Shown here: positions 8,260 to 16,818 of the stretch, one piece after another
Layout of the letters: the number at the start of each line of letters is the position of its first letter
Position numbering within the stretch: position 1 is the stretch's first letter
Source: Thioclava indica
GTDB lineage: Bacteria > Pseudomonadota > Alphaproteobacteria > Rhodobacterales > Rhodobacteraceae
Direction of reading: 5' to 3'
DNA: 52,566 bases
Assembly (NCBI RefSeq): GCF_000714545.1
Contig: NZ_AUNB01000021.1
Coordinates: 1 to 52,566, forward strand
The notes under the pieces: generated by a model
What the model was told of the DNA's origin: nothing
Seen by the model: the letters and a program-made list of their open reading frames with translations, nothing else
The model's database searches: none
Made by a program: the position numbers and the translations under genes

Positions 8260-8490
8260 ATGCCCAAACGTATCCTTCAAGGCACCGTGACCTCGGACAA
8301 AAACAACCAAACCATCACGGTTTCGGTTGAGCGCCGCTTCACGCATCCGGTTCTCAAAAAGACGATCCGGAAATCCAAGAAATACCGCGCCCATGACGCG
8401 GCTAACCAATTCAAGACCGGTGACATTGTTCGTATCGAAGAATGCGCGCCGATCTCGAAGACCAAGCGTTGGACGGTCGTCACGGCCTAA
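8260..8490 (+). CDS. rpsQ: 30S ribosomal protein S17
   Basis: S17 is a primary 16S rRNA-binding protein of OB-fold type. The 76-residue product has [21 protein letters not shown] and the family's [16 protein letters not shown]-terminus. A good AAGGAGAG precedes the start. The next gene, rplN, is 81 bases away, so an internal regulatory or promoter element between rpsQ and rplN (the S10/spc boundary) is possible, but no clear promoter is seen. Confidence 0.97.
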   Translation: MPKRILQGTVTSDKNNQTITVSVERRFTHPVLKKTIRKSKKYRAHDAANQFKTGDIVRIEECAPISKTKRWTVVTA

Positions 8491-8571
8491 CGGCCAAGAC
8501 GAGCGTTCAGCTCAATCGAAACCCTGGGGCCCCTGACTGCACGGTGGTCCCCATAGGTCGGGAGAAACCTA

Positions 8572-8940
8572 ATGATCCAGATGCAGACCAATCTGGATGT
8601 TGCTGACAACTCCGGCGCTCGCCGAGTTCAGTGCATCAAGGTCCTGGGTGGTTCGCACCGTCGCTACGCGTCGGTTGGCGATGTCATCGTCGTTTCCGTC
8701 AAGGAAGCCATCCCGCGCGGCCGCGTTAAAAAAGGGGACGTCCGTAAGGCCGTCGTCGTACGCACCGCCAAAGAAGTTCGTCGTGAAGATGGCACCGCCA
8801 TCCGTTTCGACCGCAACGCTGCCGTCATCTTGGGTAACAGTGGTGAGCCGGTCGGTACCCGTATCTTCGGGCCGGTCGTGCGCGAGTTGCGCGCAAAGAA
8901 CTTCATGAAGATCATCTCGCTTGCTCCGGAGGTGCTGTAA
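8572..8940 (+). CDS. rplN: 50S ribosomal protein L14
   Basis: L14 binds 23S rRNA near the factor-binding region and contacts the 30S subunit. The 122-residue product begins [17 protein letters not shown], with the signature [16 protein letters not shown] and [22 protein letters not shown]. It starts the spc group and overlaps rplX by one base (TAATG). Confidence 0.97.
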   Translation: MIQMQTNLDVADNSGARRVQCIKVLGGSHRRYASVGDVIVVSVKEAIPRGRVKKGDVRKAVVVRTAKEVRREDGTAIRFDRNAAVILGNSGEPVGTRIFGPVVRELRAKNFMKIISLAPEVL

Positions 8941-9245
8941 TGGCTGCTAAGCTCCGTAAAGGTGACAAGGTCATCGTGCTTGCTGGCAAAGACAAAGGTA
9001 AGCAGGGGGAAATCACCTCTGTCTCGCCCAAAGCCGGCAAAGCCGTCGTGGCAGACGTGAACGTCTCCATCCGTCACACCCGTCAGACCCAGACCGAACA
9101 GGGTGGTCGCCAGCCCAAGGCTATGCCGATCGACCTGTCGAACCTGTCGCTGATGGACAAAAATGGCAAAGCCACGCGCGTCGGCTTCCGTGAGGAAGAC
9201 GGCAAGAAAGTGCGCTTCGCCAAGACCACTGGGGAGGCGATCTGA
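8940..9245 (+). CDS. rplX: 50S ribosomal protein L24
   Basis: L24 starts 50S assembly. The 101-residue protein has an N-terminal KOW motif ([19 protein letters not shown], residues 7-25) typical of the family. Its start shares a base with the rplN stop and its stop shares a base with the rplE start (TGATG), so three genes are translationally linked. Confidence 0.97.
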   Translation: MAAKLRKGDKVIVLAGKDKGKQGEITSVSPKAGKAVVADVNVSIRHTRQTQTEQGGRQPKAMPIDLSNLSLMDKNGKATRVGFREEDGKKVRFAKTTGEAI

Positions 9246-9802
9246 TGCTCGATCAAGCAAGCTATACGCCGCGCCTTAAGGCCGTTTATACCGACCAGAT
9301 TCGCGCCGCGATGAAAGAAGAGTTCGGCTATAAGAACGACATGCAGATCCCGCGTCTGGACAAGATCGTCCTGAACATGGGTGTCGGTGAAGCCGTCAAG
9401 GACACCAAGAAGGTCAAGCACGCCGCCGAGGAGCTGACGCTCATCGCTGGTCAAAAGGCCGTCATGACCATGGCGAAAAAGTCGATCGCTGGTTTCCGCG
9501 TTCGGGAAGAAATGCCGCTGGGCTGCAAAGTCACGCTGCGTGGCGACCGGATGTATGAATTCCTCGACCGCCTGATCAACGTCGCAATGCCGCGCGTGCG
9601 TGACTTCCGTGGCGTGAAACCGTCCTTTGATGGTCGTGGCAACTTTGCCATGGGCCTGAAAGAACAGATCGTGTTCCCCGAAATCGACTTTGATAAAGTC
9701 GACGAAGTGCTGGGCATGGACATCATCATCTGCACCACGTCCAACGTGGATGCCGAAGCGAAATCGCTGTTGAAGCTTTTCAACATGCCGTTCAACAGCT
9801 GA
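9245..9802 (+). CDS. rplE: 50S ribosomal protein L5
   Basis: L5 binds 5S rRNA in the central protuberance. The 185-residue product has [16 protein letters not shown] and the [16 protein letters not shown] segment near residues 131-146. Normal family length. It overlaps rplX by one base; rpsN follows after 18 bases with GGGGAGAGAG as ribosome-binding site. Confidence 0.97.
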   Translation: MLDQASYTPRLKAVYTDQIRAAMKEEFGYKNDMQIPRLDKIVLNMGVGEAVKDTKKVKHAAEELTLIAGQKAVMTMAKKSIAGFRVREEMPLGCKVTLRGDRMYEFLDRLINVAMPRVRDFRGVKPSFDGRGNFAMGLKEQIVFPEIDFDKVDEVLGMDIIICTTSNVDAEAKSLLKLFNMPFNS

Positions 9803-9820
9803 TCGCGGGGAGAGAGATTA

Positions 9821-10126
9821 ATGGCTAAGAAATCCATGGTTGCGCGCGAAGTGAAGCGTCAAAAACTGGTCAAACAGTATGCGACGAAGCGCGCCGCGCT
9901 TAAGGAAATCATCGCGGATCAAGAACGTCCGATGGAAGAGCGTTTCAAAGCGTCTCTGAAGCTCGCCGAACTGCCCCGCAACTCGTCGGCTGTCCGCCTT
10001 CACAATCGTTGTGAACTGACCGGCCGCCCCCACGCTTACTACCGTAAGCTTAAACTCTCGCGGATCATGCTGCGCGAACTGGCCTCCTACGGTCAGATCC
10101 CCGGCATGGTAAAGTCGAGCTGGTAA
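9821..10126 (+). CDS. rpsN: 30S ribosomal protein S14 (zinc-free type)
   Basis: S14 is a late-assembling 30S head protein. The 101-residue product is the long, zinc-independent form: it lacks the CxxC pairs of the short form and ends [20 protein letters not shown]...GMVKSSW. Standard position between rplE and rpsH, 13 bases before the latter. Confidence 0.96.
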   Translation: MAKKSMVAREVKRQKLVKQYATKRAALKEIIADQERPMEERFKASLKLAELPRNSSAVRLHNRCELTGRPHAYYRKLKLSRIMLRELASYGQIPGMVKSSW

Positions 10127-10139
10127 GGGAGACCGAGAT

Positions 10140-10538
10140 ATGTCTATGAACGATCCCCTCGGCGATATGCTGACCCGCATCCGCAACGCGCAAATGCGCG
10201 GTAAATCCACCGTCCGCACCCCGGCCTCCAAGCTGCGCGCCTGGGTTCTCGATGTGCTCGCGGACGAGGGCTATATTCGCGGTTATGAAGCCGCTTCGAC
10301 TGCCGCAGGGCACCCGGAGCTTGAAATCAGCCTGAAGTACTACGAAGGCACCCCCGTTATTCGCGAACTCAAGCGCGTGTCGACCCCCGGTCGTCGTGTG
10401 TATATGGGCGCGAAGGATGTGCCGACGGTTCGTCAGGGTCTGGGCGTTTCCATCGTCTCGACCTCTAAAGGTGTGATGTCTGACGCGTCCGCACGCACTG
10501 CCAATGTTGGCGGTGAAGTGCTCTGCACCGTGTTCTAA
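10140..10538 (+). CDS. rpsH: 30S ribosomal protein S8
   Basis: S8 binds the central domain of 16S rRNA and, in E. coli, represses the spc operon. The 132-residue product begins [18 protein letters not shown] and has the conserved [21 protein letters not shown]-terminal part. GGGAGACC precedes the start. rplF follows after 10 bases. Confidence 0.97.
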   Translation: MSMNDPLGDMLTRIRNAQMRGKSTVRTPASKLRAWVLDVLADEGYIRGYEAASTAAGHPELEISLKYYEGTPVIRELKRVSTPGRRVYMGAKDVPTVRQGLGVSIVSTSKGVMSDASARTANVGGEVLCTVF

Positions 10539-10548
10539 GGAGGGCTCA

Positions 10549-11082
10549 ATGTCTCGTATTGGTAAAAAACCGGTCGAGCTTCCCAGCGGCGTTACAGCGT
10601 CTCTGTCGGGCCAGACCATCGAAGTGAAGGGCGCCAAGGGCACCCGCACATTCACTGCCACGGATGACGTGACCTTCACGATTGAAGAGAACGCCGTCAA
10701 AATCACGCCGCGCGGCTCGTCCAAGCGTGCGCGCCAGCAGTGGGGTATGACCCGCTCGCAGGTTGCGAACCTTGTGCAGGGCGTCTCGGAAGGTTTCAAG
10801 AAAGAGCTTGAAATCCAAGGGGTTGGTTATCGTGCGCAGATGCAGGGCAATGTCCTGAAGCTGTCGCTTGGTTACTCGCACGAAGTGAACTTCGAGGTTC
10901 CGCAAGGGGTGACCGTTACGGCCCCCAAGCAAACCGAAATCGTTGTGGAAGGTATCGACCAGCAGCAGGTGGGCCAAGTTGCGGCCAACATCCGCGAGTG
11001 GCGCGCACCCGAGCCCTATAAGGGCAAAGGTATTCGCTACAAGGGCGAGTATGTCTTCCGCAAAGAAGGCAAGAAGAAGTAA
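10549..11082 (+). CDS. rplF: 50S ribosomal protein L6
   Basis: L6 lies near the sarcin-ricin loop and factor-binding site. The 177-residue product begins [12 protein letters not shown] and has two L6 repeats, ending [18 protein letters not shown]. The ATG at 10549 follows AAGGAGGG; an upstream in-frame start at 10504 would overlap rpsH and is rejected. Confidence 0.97.
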   Translation: MSRIGKKPVELPSGVTASLSGQTIEVKGAKGTRTFTATDDVTFTIEENAVKITPRGSSKRARQQWGMTRSQVANLVQGVSEGFKKELEIQGVGYRAQMQGNVLKLSLGYSHEVNFEVPQGVTVTAPKQTEIVVEGIDQQQVGQVAANIREWRAPEPYKGKGIRYKGEYVFRKEGKKK

Positions 11083-11093
11083 GGGGCGCAAAA

Positions 11094-11453
11094 ATGGCAA
11101 ACAGCAAAAGAGATCTGTTCCTCAAGCGCCGCCTGCGCGTCCGGAACAAACTGCGCAAGATGGCCGCTGGTCGCGCCCGTCTTTCGGTGCATCGTTCGTC
11201 CAAGAACATCAGCGTTCAGCTGATCGACGACGTGAACGGTGTGACGTTGGCTTCGGCCTCGACGCTCGAAAAAGATTTCGGTGTCGTGGGCAAGAACAAC
11301 GTCGAAGCAGCCACCAAAATCGGTGCTGCGATCGCTGAGCGCGCCAAGAAAGCCGGTGTCGAAGCCTGTTATTTCGACCGCGGCGGCTTCCTCTTTCACG
11401 GCAAGATCAAGGCTTTGGCCGATGCTGCGCGTGAAGGTGGCTTGAAGTTCTAA
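11094..11453 (+). CDS. rplR: 50S ribosomal protein L18
   Basis: L18 binds 5S rRNA with L5. The 119-residue protein has [18 protein letters not shown] and the C-terminal [22 protein letters not shown] segment typical of L18. The gap to rpsE is 112 bases, unusually long inside the spc group, and contains a stable hairpin. Confidence 0.96.
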   Translation: MANSKRDLFLKRRLRVRNKLRKMAAGRARLSVHRSSKNISVQLIDDVNGVTLASASTLEKDFGVVGKNNVEAATKIGAAIAERAKKAGVEACYFDRGGFLFHGKIKALADAAREGGLKF

Positions 11454-11460
11454 GATTGGT

Positions 11461-11480
11461 GGGGGACGTTCGCGTCCCCC
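11461..11480 (+). other. Hairpin between rplR and rpsE
   Basis: GGGGGACG-ttcg-CGTCCCCC is a near-perfect stem with a UUCG-type tetraloop and no following T-run. It may be an mRNA processing or stability element, or an attenuator, in the 112-base rplR-rpsE gap. TTGACA at 11519-11524 has no good -10, so no promoter is called there. Confidence 0.5.
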
Positions 11481-11565
11481 CGATGATCCGGGGGCGTTCC
11501 TGTAGCGGCCCACTTGGATTGACATAACTGGCGTGCAAGCGCGCCATCTTGAAAGGATTTGCCAC

Positions 11566-12132
11566 ATGGCAGAACGTGATAACCGTCGGGGCCGCCAGGA
11601 TCGCGACGAGACTCCGGAATTCGCAGATCGCCTGGTTGCGATCAACCGCGTCTCCAAAACCGTTAAAGGTGGTAAGCGCTTCGGCTTTGCTGCTCTCGTC
11701 GTTGTTGGCGATCAGCGCGGCCGCGTCGGTTTCGGCAAGGGTAAGGCCAAAGAGGTCCCCGAGGCGATCCGCAAGGCAACTGAATCCGCCAAGCGCAACA
11801 TGATCCGCGTGCCGCTACGCGACGGTCGCACCCTGCACCACGATATCGAGGGCCGTCACGGCGCTGGTAAAGTGGTCATGCGCACCGCTCCGGCTGGTAC
11901 CGGGATCATCGCCGGTGGTCCGATGCGTGCTGTGTTCGAGATGCTCGGTGTTCAGGACGTTGTTGCGAAGTCGATCGGCTCGCAGAACCCCTATAACATG
12001 ATCCGCGCCACGCTCGACGGTCTTGGCAAAGAAGCCAGCCCCCGTCAGGTGGCTGCGCGTCGTGGCAAGAAAGTCGCCGACATCCTGAAAAAACCCGAGG
12101 CCGAGGCACCCGCCGAAGCTGCGGAAGCGTAA
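11566..12132 (+). CDS. rpsE: 30S ribosomal protein S5
   Basis: S5 takes part in decoding accuracy and lies at the mRNA entry side. The 188-residue product has [22 protein letters not shown], the [12 protein letters not shown] segment, and a short Ala/Glu-rich tail. The ATG at 11566 follows GAAAGGA; a longer frame from 11533 is rejected because S5 proteins of this group begin MAERDNRR. rpmD follows after 12 bases. Confidence 0.97.
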   Translation: MAERDNRRGRQDRDETPEFADRLVAINRVSKTVKGGKRFGFAALVVVGDQRGRVGFGKGKAKEVPEAIRKATESAKRNMIRVPLRDGRTLHHDIEGRHGAGKVVMRTAPAGTGIIAGGPMRAVFEMLGVQDVVAKSIGSQNPYNMIRATLDGLGKEASPRQVAARRGKKVADILKKPEAEAPAEAAEA

Positions 12133-12144
12133 GGAGAACGGACA

Positions 12145-12333
12145 ATGGCTAAAACTATCGTCGTAAAACAGATCGGCTCGCCGATCCGTCGCCCCGCGAT
12201 TCAAGCCGCGACCCTCAAAGGTCTGGGCCTGAACAAGATGAACCGCACCCGCGAACTTGAAGACACCCCCGCCGTGCGCGGCATGGTCGCCAAGATCCCG
12301 CACATGGTGAAAATCATCGAAGAGCGCGGCTGA
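12145..12333 (+). CDS. rpmD: 50S ribosomal protein L30
   Basis: The 62-residue product ([24 protein letters not shown], then [21 protein letters not shown]) matches bacterial L30 in length and motifs. It is the last gene of the third segment: a strong terminator follows and rplO, usually next, is about 800 bases away beyond a HEPN-protein gene on the other strand. Confidence 0.96.
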   Translation: MAKTIVVKQIGSPIRRPAIQAATLKGLGLNKMNRTRELEDTPAVRGMVAKIPHMVKIIEERG

Positions 12334-12361
12334 GCGTAAGCTTGGTTTGGTAAAGATAGAG

Positions 12362-12399
12362 ACGCCCCGGTTGGAAACAGCCGGGGCGTGTTTTGTTTT
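12362..12399 (+). terminator. Terminator after rpmD
   Basis: ACGCCCCGGTT-ggaaac-AGCCGGGGCGT followed by GTTTTGTTTTC: a long GC stem and T-rich tail. It closes the rpmC-rpmD unit and also faces the convergent HEPN gene that ends at 12408. Confidence 0.9.
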
Positions 12400-12407
12400 C
12401 ATTGCGT

Positions 12408-12932
12408 CTAATCAGTAATTGGCGAGCTCGGAGAGGTTGGAGATGGTTGAGGAATATTCAACCAAATAAGTTTTGACTTTGTCGCTGTCGGAAATCTTGA
12501 CCAAGGATCACACGATAAGCGTGCAATCGCATCATCCCGTAAGTTGTCGATTGCCGCGCGTATATGGGGCACTTTGGCAGCGCATTCTTCGAGAGGATAG
12601 ACTCGCTCGCCATGTACGATTTTGTTCCTCCACGTTATCGCTTCCTTCGCTTGGGACCAGTGAGCCTCCGTAACTATCGTTTGAAGCGTTTTGTGGTCCC
12701 TGTCGAAAATATCGTAAAGCGTCTTGATGTGTTCAAAGCCTCCTCTTCCGAAAATTGCATCGCAATGCTTGGTGGTGAAACCTCGATTTATAAGCCCGAA
12801 GCGGACAATCCTTTTCGCGGTTTTCTCAAAGACGAACGTTGACGCCAGCATACTTTCGGCCTGATGTCCGTTGTCCTGTAGCGTGTCCAGACGCGAACAT
12901 ACTTCGGAATAGCCTTGGGTGATTGGATACAT
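12408..12932 (-). CDS. HEPN-domain-like protein inserted in the spc cluster
   Basis: A 174-residue, mostly helical protein. Residues 102-107 are RNKIVH followed by G, the R-x4-H motif of HEPN domains, in the expected place at the start of a late helix (EAITWRNKIVHGERVY). HEPN proteins are often metal-independent RNases in toxin-antitoxin, abortive infection and RNA-processing systems, though inactive versions exist. The start at 12932 has GAAGG nine bases upstream. No nucleotidyltransferase, antitoxin or other partner is adjacent. The gene is visibly AT-richer than the ribosomal genes around it, which suggests acquisition. Function is inferred from the motif only. Confidence 0.65.
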   Translation of the reverse strand: MYPITQGYSEVCSRLDTLQDNGHQAESMLASTFVFEKTAKRIVRFGLINRGFTTKHCDAIFGRGGFEHIKTLYDIFDRDHKTLQTIVTEAHWSQAKEAITWRNKIVHGERVYPLEECAAKVPHIRAAIDNLRDDAIARLSCDPWSRFPTATKSKLIWLNIPQPSPTSPSSPITD

Positions 12933-13001
12933 GAATTACTACCTTCAGAATAAGTTAAGATCTCATTGTGTGTCGTGTTTGGTAGCGAAATAATGTATCT
13001 C

Positions 13002-13030
13002 TTGAATGAGGTCTGCAAGACGTCTATACG
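13002..13030 (+). promoter_or_regulatory. Candidate promoter for rplO-secY-adk
   Basis: TTGAAT (13002-13007), 17 bases, TATACG (13025-13030), about 97 bases before rplO. It is placed to drive the ribosomal genes downstream of the HEPN insertion. Confidence 0.5.
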
Positions 13031-13126
13031 CCCCCGGTGGCCCTGTGCCCGCATAAGAATCAATCACGAAAAGCCGTGTCCCACCCAAAACGCTTCGATG
13101 GTGGTGTTCCGGCAAGGAGAAGCGAC

Positions 13127-13594
13127 ATGAAACTGCATGAACTAAGCGACAATCCCGGCGCTGCGAAGAAAGCCAAGCGCGTTGCGCGTGGTCCCGGCTC
13201 GGGCAAGGGTAAGATGGCTGGCCGTGGTATCAAAGGTCAGAAATCGCGTTCCGGTGTGGCTCTGAACGGCTACGAAGGCGGCCAGATGCCGCTCTATCGC
13301 CGTTTGCCCAAGCGTGGCTTCACGCCCCCGAATGCAAAGAAATTCAACGTGGTGAACCTCGGCCAGATCGAGAAATTCATCGCCGAAGGTAAACTCGACG
13401 GCAAAGCCGAGATCACCGAAGACGCGCTGATCGCAGCGGGTCTGGTGCGTCGCAAGCTGGATGGTGTGCGTGTGTTGGCCAAAGGCGAGCTGACCTCGAA
13501 GGTCACGATCACCGTCACCGGCGCTTCGAAATCCGCGATTGACGCGGTCGAAAAGGCTGGCGGCAAGATCACGGTGGCGACTGCTGCTGAATAA
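13127..13594 (+). CDS. rplO: 50S ribosomal protein L15
   Basis: L15 is a late 50S assembly protein. The 155-residue product begins [12 protein letters not shown] and contains [22 protein letters not shown]-like sequence (with [12 protein letters not shown]) and [18 protein letters not shown]-like segment. The ATG at 13127 follows AAGGAGA; the 30-codon longer frame from 13037 runs back over the promoter region and is rejected. secY follows after about 100 bases. Confidence 0.96.
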   Translation: MKLHELSDNPGAAKKAKRVARGPGSGKGKMAGRGIKGQKSRSGVALNGYEGGQMPLYRRLPKRGFTPPNAKKFNVVNLGQIEKFIAEGKLDGKAEITEDALIAAGLVRRKLDGVRVLAKGELTSKVTITVTGASKSAIDAVEKAGGKITVATAAE

Positions 13595-13646
13595 GCTGTT
13601 GTGAGCGGGCGCGCGCCCGATTACACAGTCTTAGTTTTCCAAGGCG

Positions 13647-13673
13647 CCGCCCGACCGGGAAACGGTCTGGCGG
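13647..13673 (+). other. Hairpin in the secY leader
   Basis: CCGCC-cg-ACCG-ggaaa-CGGT-ct-GGCGG forms an interrupted stem 26 bases before secY. A second perfect palindrome, CGGGCGCGCGCCCG, lies at about 13606-13619. Either could modulate the ratio of secY to rplO expression; there is no T-run to make them terminators. Confidence 0.4.
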
Positions 13674-13698
13674 CTGCTTACATGAAAGAGACAGGCAT

Positions 13699-15063
13699 AT
13701 GGCATCTGCTGCAGAGCAAATGGCGGCGAACCTGAGCTGGGACGCCCTGGGCAAAGCCACCGAGCTTCGCCAGCGCATCTTCTTCACTATCGGTTTGCTG
13801 ATCATCTACCGTTTGGGCACCTACATTCCGGTCCCCGGCATCGACGCGCAATCGCTGCGTGACTTCATGCAAAGCGCCGGCTCGGGTCTGGGCGGGGTGC
13901 TGTCGATGTTCACCGGCGGCGCGCTGGGGCGGATGGGCGTGTTTGCGCTTGGCATCATGCCCTACATCTCGGCCTCGATCATCATCCAGCTGCTGACCGC
14001 CTTGGTCCCCGCGCTGGAGCAGATGAAGAAAGAGGGCGAGCAGGGCCGCAAAAAGATCAACCAGATCACGCGCTATTCGACCGTTGCTTTGGCGACGTTT
14101 CAGGCGTGGGGTTTGGCCGTAAGCCTTGAAAAAGGCGATCTGGCGCATGATCCGGGCCTGTTCTTTGTTGCCGCTGTGGTGGTGACGCTGGTGGGCGGCA
14201 CGATGTTTTTGATGTGGATGGGCGAGCAGATCACCGCGCGCGGCATCGGCAACGGCATCTCGCTGATCATCTTTACCGGCATCGTGGCGGAAATTCCCGC
14301 AGCCCTTGCGCGCTTCCTAGAGCAGGGCCGGGCGGGTGCGATCTCGACCCCGGTGATCCTTGGCGTGATCGTGATGATCGCTTTGGTGATTACCTTTGTG
14401 GTGTTCATGGAACGCGCCTTGCGCAAGATCCATATTCAATACCCGCGCCGTCAGGTTGGCATGAAGGTCTATGATGGCGGCTCCAGCCATCTGCCGATCA
14501 AGGTCAACCCCGCAGGCGTTATCCCGGCGATCTTTGCCAGCTCTCTGTTGCTGCTGCCGACGACGATCGCGACTTTCTCGGGCTCCAATACCGGCCCTGT
14601 GATGTCGACGATCCTGGCTTATTTCGGGCCGGGTCAGCCGCTGTATCTGCTGTTCTACGTCGCGATGATCGTGTTCTTTGCCTATTTCTACACCGCCAAC
14701 GTGTCGTTCAAATCCGACGAGGTGGCCGAGAATCTGAAGAACCAAGGCGGTTTCGTGCCCGGCATTCGCCCCGGCAAAAAGACCGAGGACTATCTCGATT
14801 ACGTTGTCTCGCGCATTCTGGTGATCGGTGCCGGCTATCTGGCGGCTGTCTGTCTGCTGCCCGAGATCCTGCGTTCGCAGCTTTCGATCCCGTTCTATTT
14901 CGGCGGCACCTCGGTGCTGATCGTTGTGTCGGTGGCGATGGATACGATCAACCAGATCCAGTCGCATCTGTTGGCCCATCAATATGAAGGGCTGATCGAG
15001 CGTTCGCAACTGCGCGGTCGTGGCAAGAAGAAAGGGCCGCGCAAGCCGCCCGCACGCCGCTAA
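13699..15063 (+). CDS. secY: Preprotein translocase subunit SecY
   Basis: SecY is the channel-forming subunit of the inner-membrane SecYEG translocon. The 454-residue protein has about ten hydrophobic segments, the first near residues 30-45, and SecY signatures such as RLGTYIPVPGID, GIMPYISASIIIQLL and GNGISLIIF. The cytoplasmic loop FYTANVSFKSDEVAENLKNQ-like segment and the basic C-terminal tail GRGKKKGPRKPP are also present. Placement between rplO and adk is normal. Confidence 0.97.
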   Translation: MASAAEQMAANLSWDALGKATELRQRIFFTIGLLIIYRLGTYIPVPGIDAQSLRDFMQSAGSGLGGVLSMFTGGALGRMGVFALGIMPYISASIIIQLLTALVPALEQMKKEGEQGRKKINQITRYSTVALATFQAWGLAVSLEKGDLAHDPGLFFVAAVVVTLVGGTMFLMWMGEQITARGIGNGISLIIFTGIVAEIPAALARFLEQGRAGAISTPVILGVIVMIALVITFVVFMERALRKIHIQYPRRQVGMKVYDGGSSHLPIKVNPAGVIPAIFASSLLLLPTTIATFSGSNTGPVMSTILAYFGPGQPLYLLFYVAMIVFFAYFYTANVSFKSDEVAENLKNQGGFVPGIRPGKKTEDYLDYVVSRILVIGAGYLAAVCLLPEILRSQLSIPFYFGGTSVLIVVSVAMDTINQIQSHLLAHQYEGLIERSQLRGRGKKKGPRKPPARR

Positions 15064-15087
15064 ATCGAGATATCGGGGACACAGACG

Positions 15088-15741
15088 ATGACCAATATTA
15101 TCCTTTTGGGACCGCCCGGCGCTGGCAAGGGCACCCAAGCCCGCCGTTTGGTCGAAGAGCGCGGCATGGTGCAGCTGTCAACCGGCGACATGCTGCGCGA
15201 AGCCAAGGACTCGGGCACCGAGATGGGCAACAAGGTTGCCGAGGTGATGGCCAAGGGTCAGCTTGTGACCGATGAGATCGTGATCGGGTTGATCGAAGAG
15301 AAACTGGCCGCCGATGAGGGGGCAGGGTTCATTTTTGACGGCTTCCCGCGCACCTTGGGGCAGGCCGATGCGCTGGGGCGGTTGCTGTCGCGTATGGGCC
15401 AAAAGCTGGACGCGGTGATCGAGATGCAGGTCGATGACGAGGCGCTCGTCAAACGCATCACCGGGCGCTTCACCTGTGGCGATTGCGGCGAGGTCTATCA
15501 CGACGAAACCAAGCCGACGAAAGTTGCGGGCAAGTGCGATGTGTGCGGGTCCACGAACCTCAAACGGCGCGCGGATGACAACGAGGAAAGCCTGCGCACC
15601 CGCTTGATGGAATATTACAAAAAGACCTCACCGTTGATTGGCTATTACTATCACGCGGGCGAGTTGTTCCAGATTGATGGTCTGGCCGAAATGAGCGCGG
15701 TTTCGCAGGCAATCTCACGTGTTCTCGATCAGCAGAGCTAA
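15088..15741 (+). CDS. adk: Adenylate kinase (zinc-LID type)
   Basis: Catalyses ATP + AMP to 2 ADP. The 217-residue product has the P-loop [10 protein letters not shown] near residues 7-16, the AMP-binding LSTGDMLR and [11 protein letters not shown] segments, and a LID domain with paired cysteines (CGDCGEVYH and CDVCGST) that would bind a structural zinc, a form common outside the gamma group. It lies 24 bases after secY, as in many bacteria. Confidence 0.96.
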   Translation: MTNIILLGPPGAGKGTQARRLVEERGMVQLSTGDMLREAKDSGTEMGNKVAEVMAKGQLVTDEIVIGLIEEKLAADEGAGFIFDGFPRTLGQADALGRLLSRMGQKLDAVIEMQVDDEALVKRITGRFTCGDCGEVYHDETKPTKVAGKCDVCGSTNLKRRADDNEESLRTRLMEYYKKTSPLIGYYYHAGELFQIDGLAEMSAVSQAISRVLDQQS

Positions 15742-15756
15742 TCTGTTAAACAAAGC

Positions 15757-15785
15757 TTGACCCTGCGGGCGTTTGCCTCTAGGTC
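15757..15785 (+). promoter_or_regulatory. Candidate promoter of the alpha cluster
   Basis: TTGACC (15757-15762), 17-base spacer, TAGGTC (15780-15785). It closely resembles the candidate S10 promoter (TTGACA, 17, TAGGGG). It lies just after adk and about 140 bases before rpsM. Confidence 0.5.
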
Positions 15786-15844
15786 ACGGCGTCTCTTGTC
15801 AGAATCGTTTCCGCTTGGGAAAGATTCTTCGGGGAAGAAATCAC

Positions 15845-15871
15845 GGGCCCGAAGCGCCAGTTTCGGGCCTT
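15845..15871 (+). other. Hairpin in the rpsM leader
   Basis: GGCCCGAA and TTCGGGCC are perfect 8-base arms around an eight-base loop, followed by TTGTGTTGTG. It could be an attenuator or late terminator of secY-adk transcription. A weaker inverted repeat (AGAATC...GATTCT) lies at about 15801-15826. Confidence 0.5.
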
Positions 15872-15925
15872 GTGTTGTGAAAAAAGGTTCTGGGATCACG
15901 GAACCGCAACGAAAGGATAAACGCT

Positions 15926-16294
15926 TTGGCACGTATTGCTGGCGTCAACATTCCGACCGGGAAACGCGTCCCGATCGCACTCACCTACATCACCGGAATC
16001 GGTCAACACACAGCGCGTCAAATCTGCGAAGCCGTTGGTATCGATTCGACCCGTCGCGTCAACGAGCTGTCCGACAGCGAAGTGCTTGCCATCCGTGAGT
16101 ATATCGACGCCAATCTGACCGTCGAAGGCGATCTGCGTCGTGAGACCCAGATGAACATCAAGCGTCTGATGGACCTCGGCTGCTATCGCGGTCTGCGTCA
16201 TCGTCGCAACCTGCCCGTGCGCGGCCAGCGCACCCATACCAACGCGCGCACGCGCAAAGGTCCGGCGAAAGCTATCGCTGGCAAGAAGAAGTAA
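15926..16294 (+). CDS. rpsM: 30S ribosomal protein S13, TTG start
   Basis: S13 sits in the 30S head and contacts the P-site tRNA and the 50S subunit. The 122-residue product ([21 protein letters not shown], then [25 protein letters not shown]) is standard. The start codon is TTG at 15926: AAAGGA at 15912-15917 is eight bases upstream and no in-frame ATG or GTG lies nearby that keeps the normal N-terminus. rpsK follows after 15 bases. Confidence 0.96.
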   Translation: MARIAGVNIPTGKRVPIALTYITGIGQHTARQICEAVGIDSTRRVNELSDSEVLAIREYIDANLTVEGDLRRETQMNIKRLMDLGCYRGLRHRRNLPVRGQRTHTNARTRKGPAKAIAGKKK

Positions 16295-16309
16295 GGGGAG
16301 GCAGGACAG

Positions 16310-16699
16310 ATGGCTCGTGAAAAAGTTCGCGCTAAGCGCAAGGAACGTAAAAATATCGCCACTGGTGTTGTGCATGTGAACTCCTCGTTCAACAACACCA
16401 AGATTCTGATTTCGGACGTGCAGGGCAACGCGATTTCGTGGAGCTCGGCTGGCACGATGGGTTTCAAAGGCTCGCGTAAATCGACGCCTTATGCTGCCCA
16501 GATGGCTGCCGAAGATGCTGCCAAAAAGGCGCAGGATCACGGTCTCAAGACCGTTGATGTCGAAGTTCAAGGCCCCGGTTCGGGTCGTGAGTCGGCTCTG
16601 CGTGCGCTGGCGGCTGTTGGTCTGCAAGTGACCTCGATCCGCGACGTGACGCCGATGGCGCATAACGGTTGCCGCCCGCCGAAGCGTCGCCGCGTCTGA
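16310..16699 (+). CDS. rpsK: 30S ribosomal protein S11
   Basis: S11 is part of the 30S platform near the mRNA exit. The 129-residue protein has [37 protein letters not shown] and the invariant C-terminal [19 protein letters not shown] is upstream. The gap to rpoA is about 120 bases and carries a terminator-like hairpin. Confidence 0.97.
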   Translation: MAREKVRAKRKERKNIATGVVHVNSSFNNTKILISDVQGNAISWSSAGTMGFKGSRKSTPYAAQMAAEDAAKKAQDHGLKTVDVEVQGPGSGRESALRALAAVGLQVTSIRDVTPMAHNGCRPPKRRRV

Positions 16700-16715
16700 T
16701 CTAAGTTTCAACGGC

Positions 16716-16755
16716 CGGGCCGTGCGGGATTGCCGCGCGGCCCGACCGTGTTTTT
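16716..16755 (+). terminator. Attenuator-like hairpin between rpsK and rpoA
   Basis: GGGCCGtGCGG-gatt-gCCGCgCGGCCC with one mismatch, followed by GACCGTGTTTTTCGGTTTTTT. It looks like a partial terminator that could lower rpoA expression relative to the ribosomal genes. Confidence 0.6.
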
Positions 16756-16818
16756 CGGTTTTTTCCTCGGGCGTCCCGACTTTGGACATGGGTCTGGGAC
16801 AAGTATGGAGGCAAACGC

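Noticed and set aside
11519-11547. TTGACA as a promoter for rpsE
   Set aside because: No acceptable -10 at 16-18 bases; expression can come from upstream.
12408-12932. HEPN/MNT toxin-antitoxin pair
   Set aside because: No nucleotidyltransferase or other small antitoxin gene is adjacent; only the HEPN-like protein is present.
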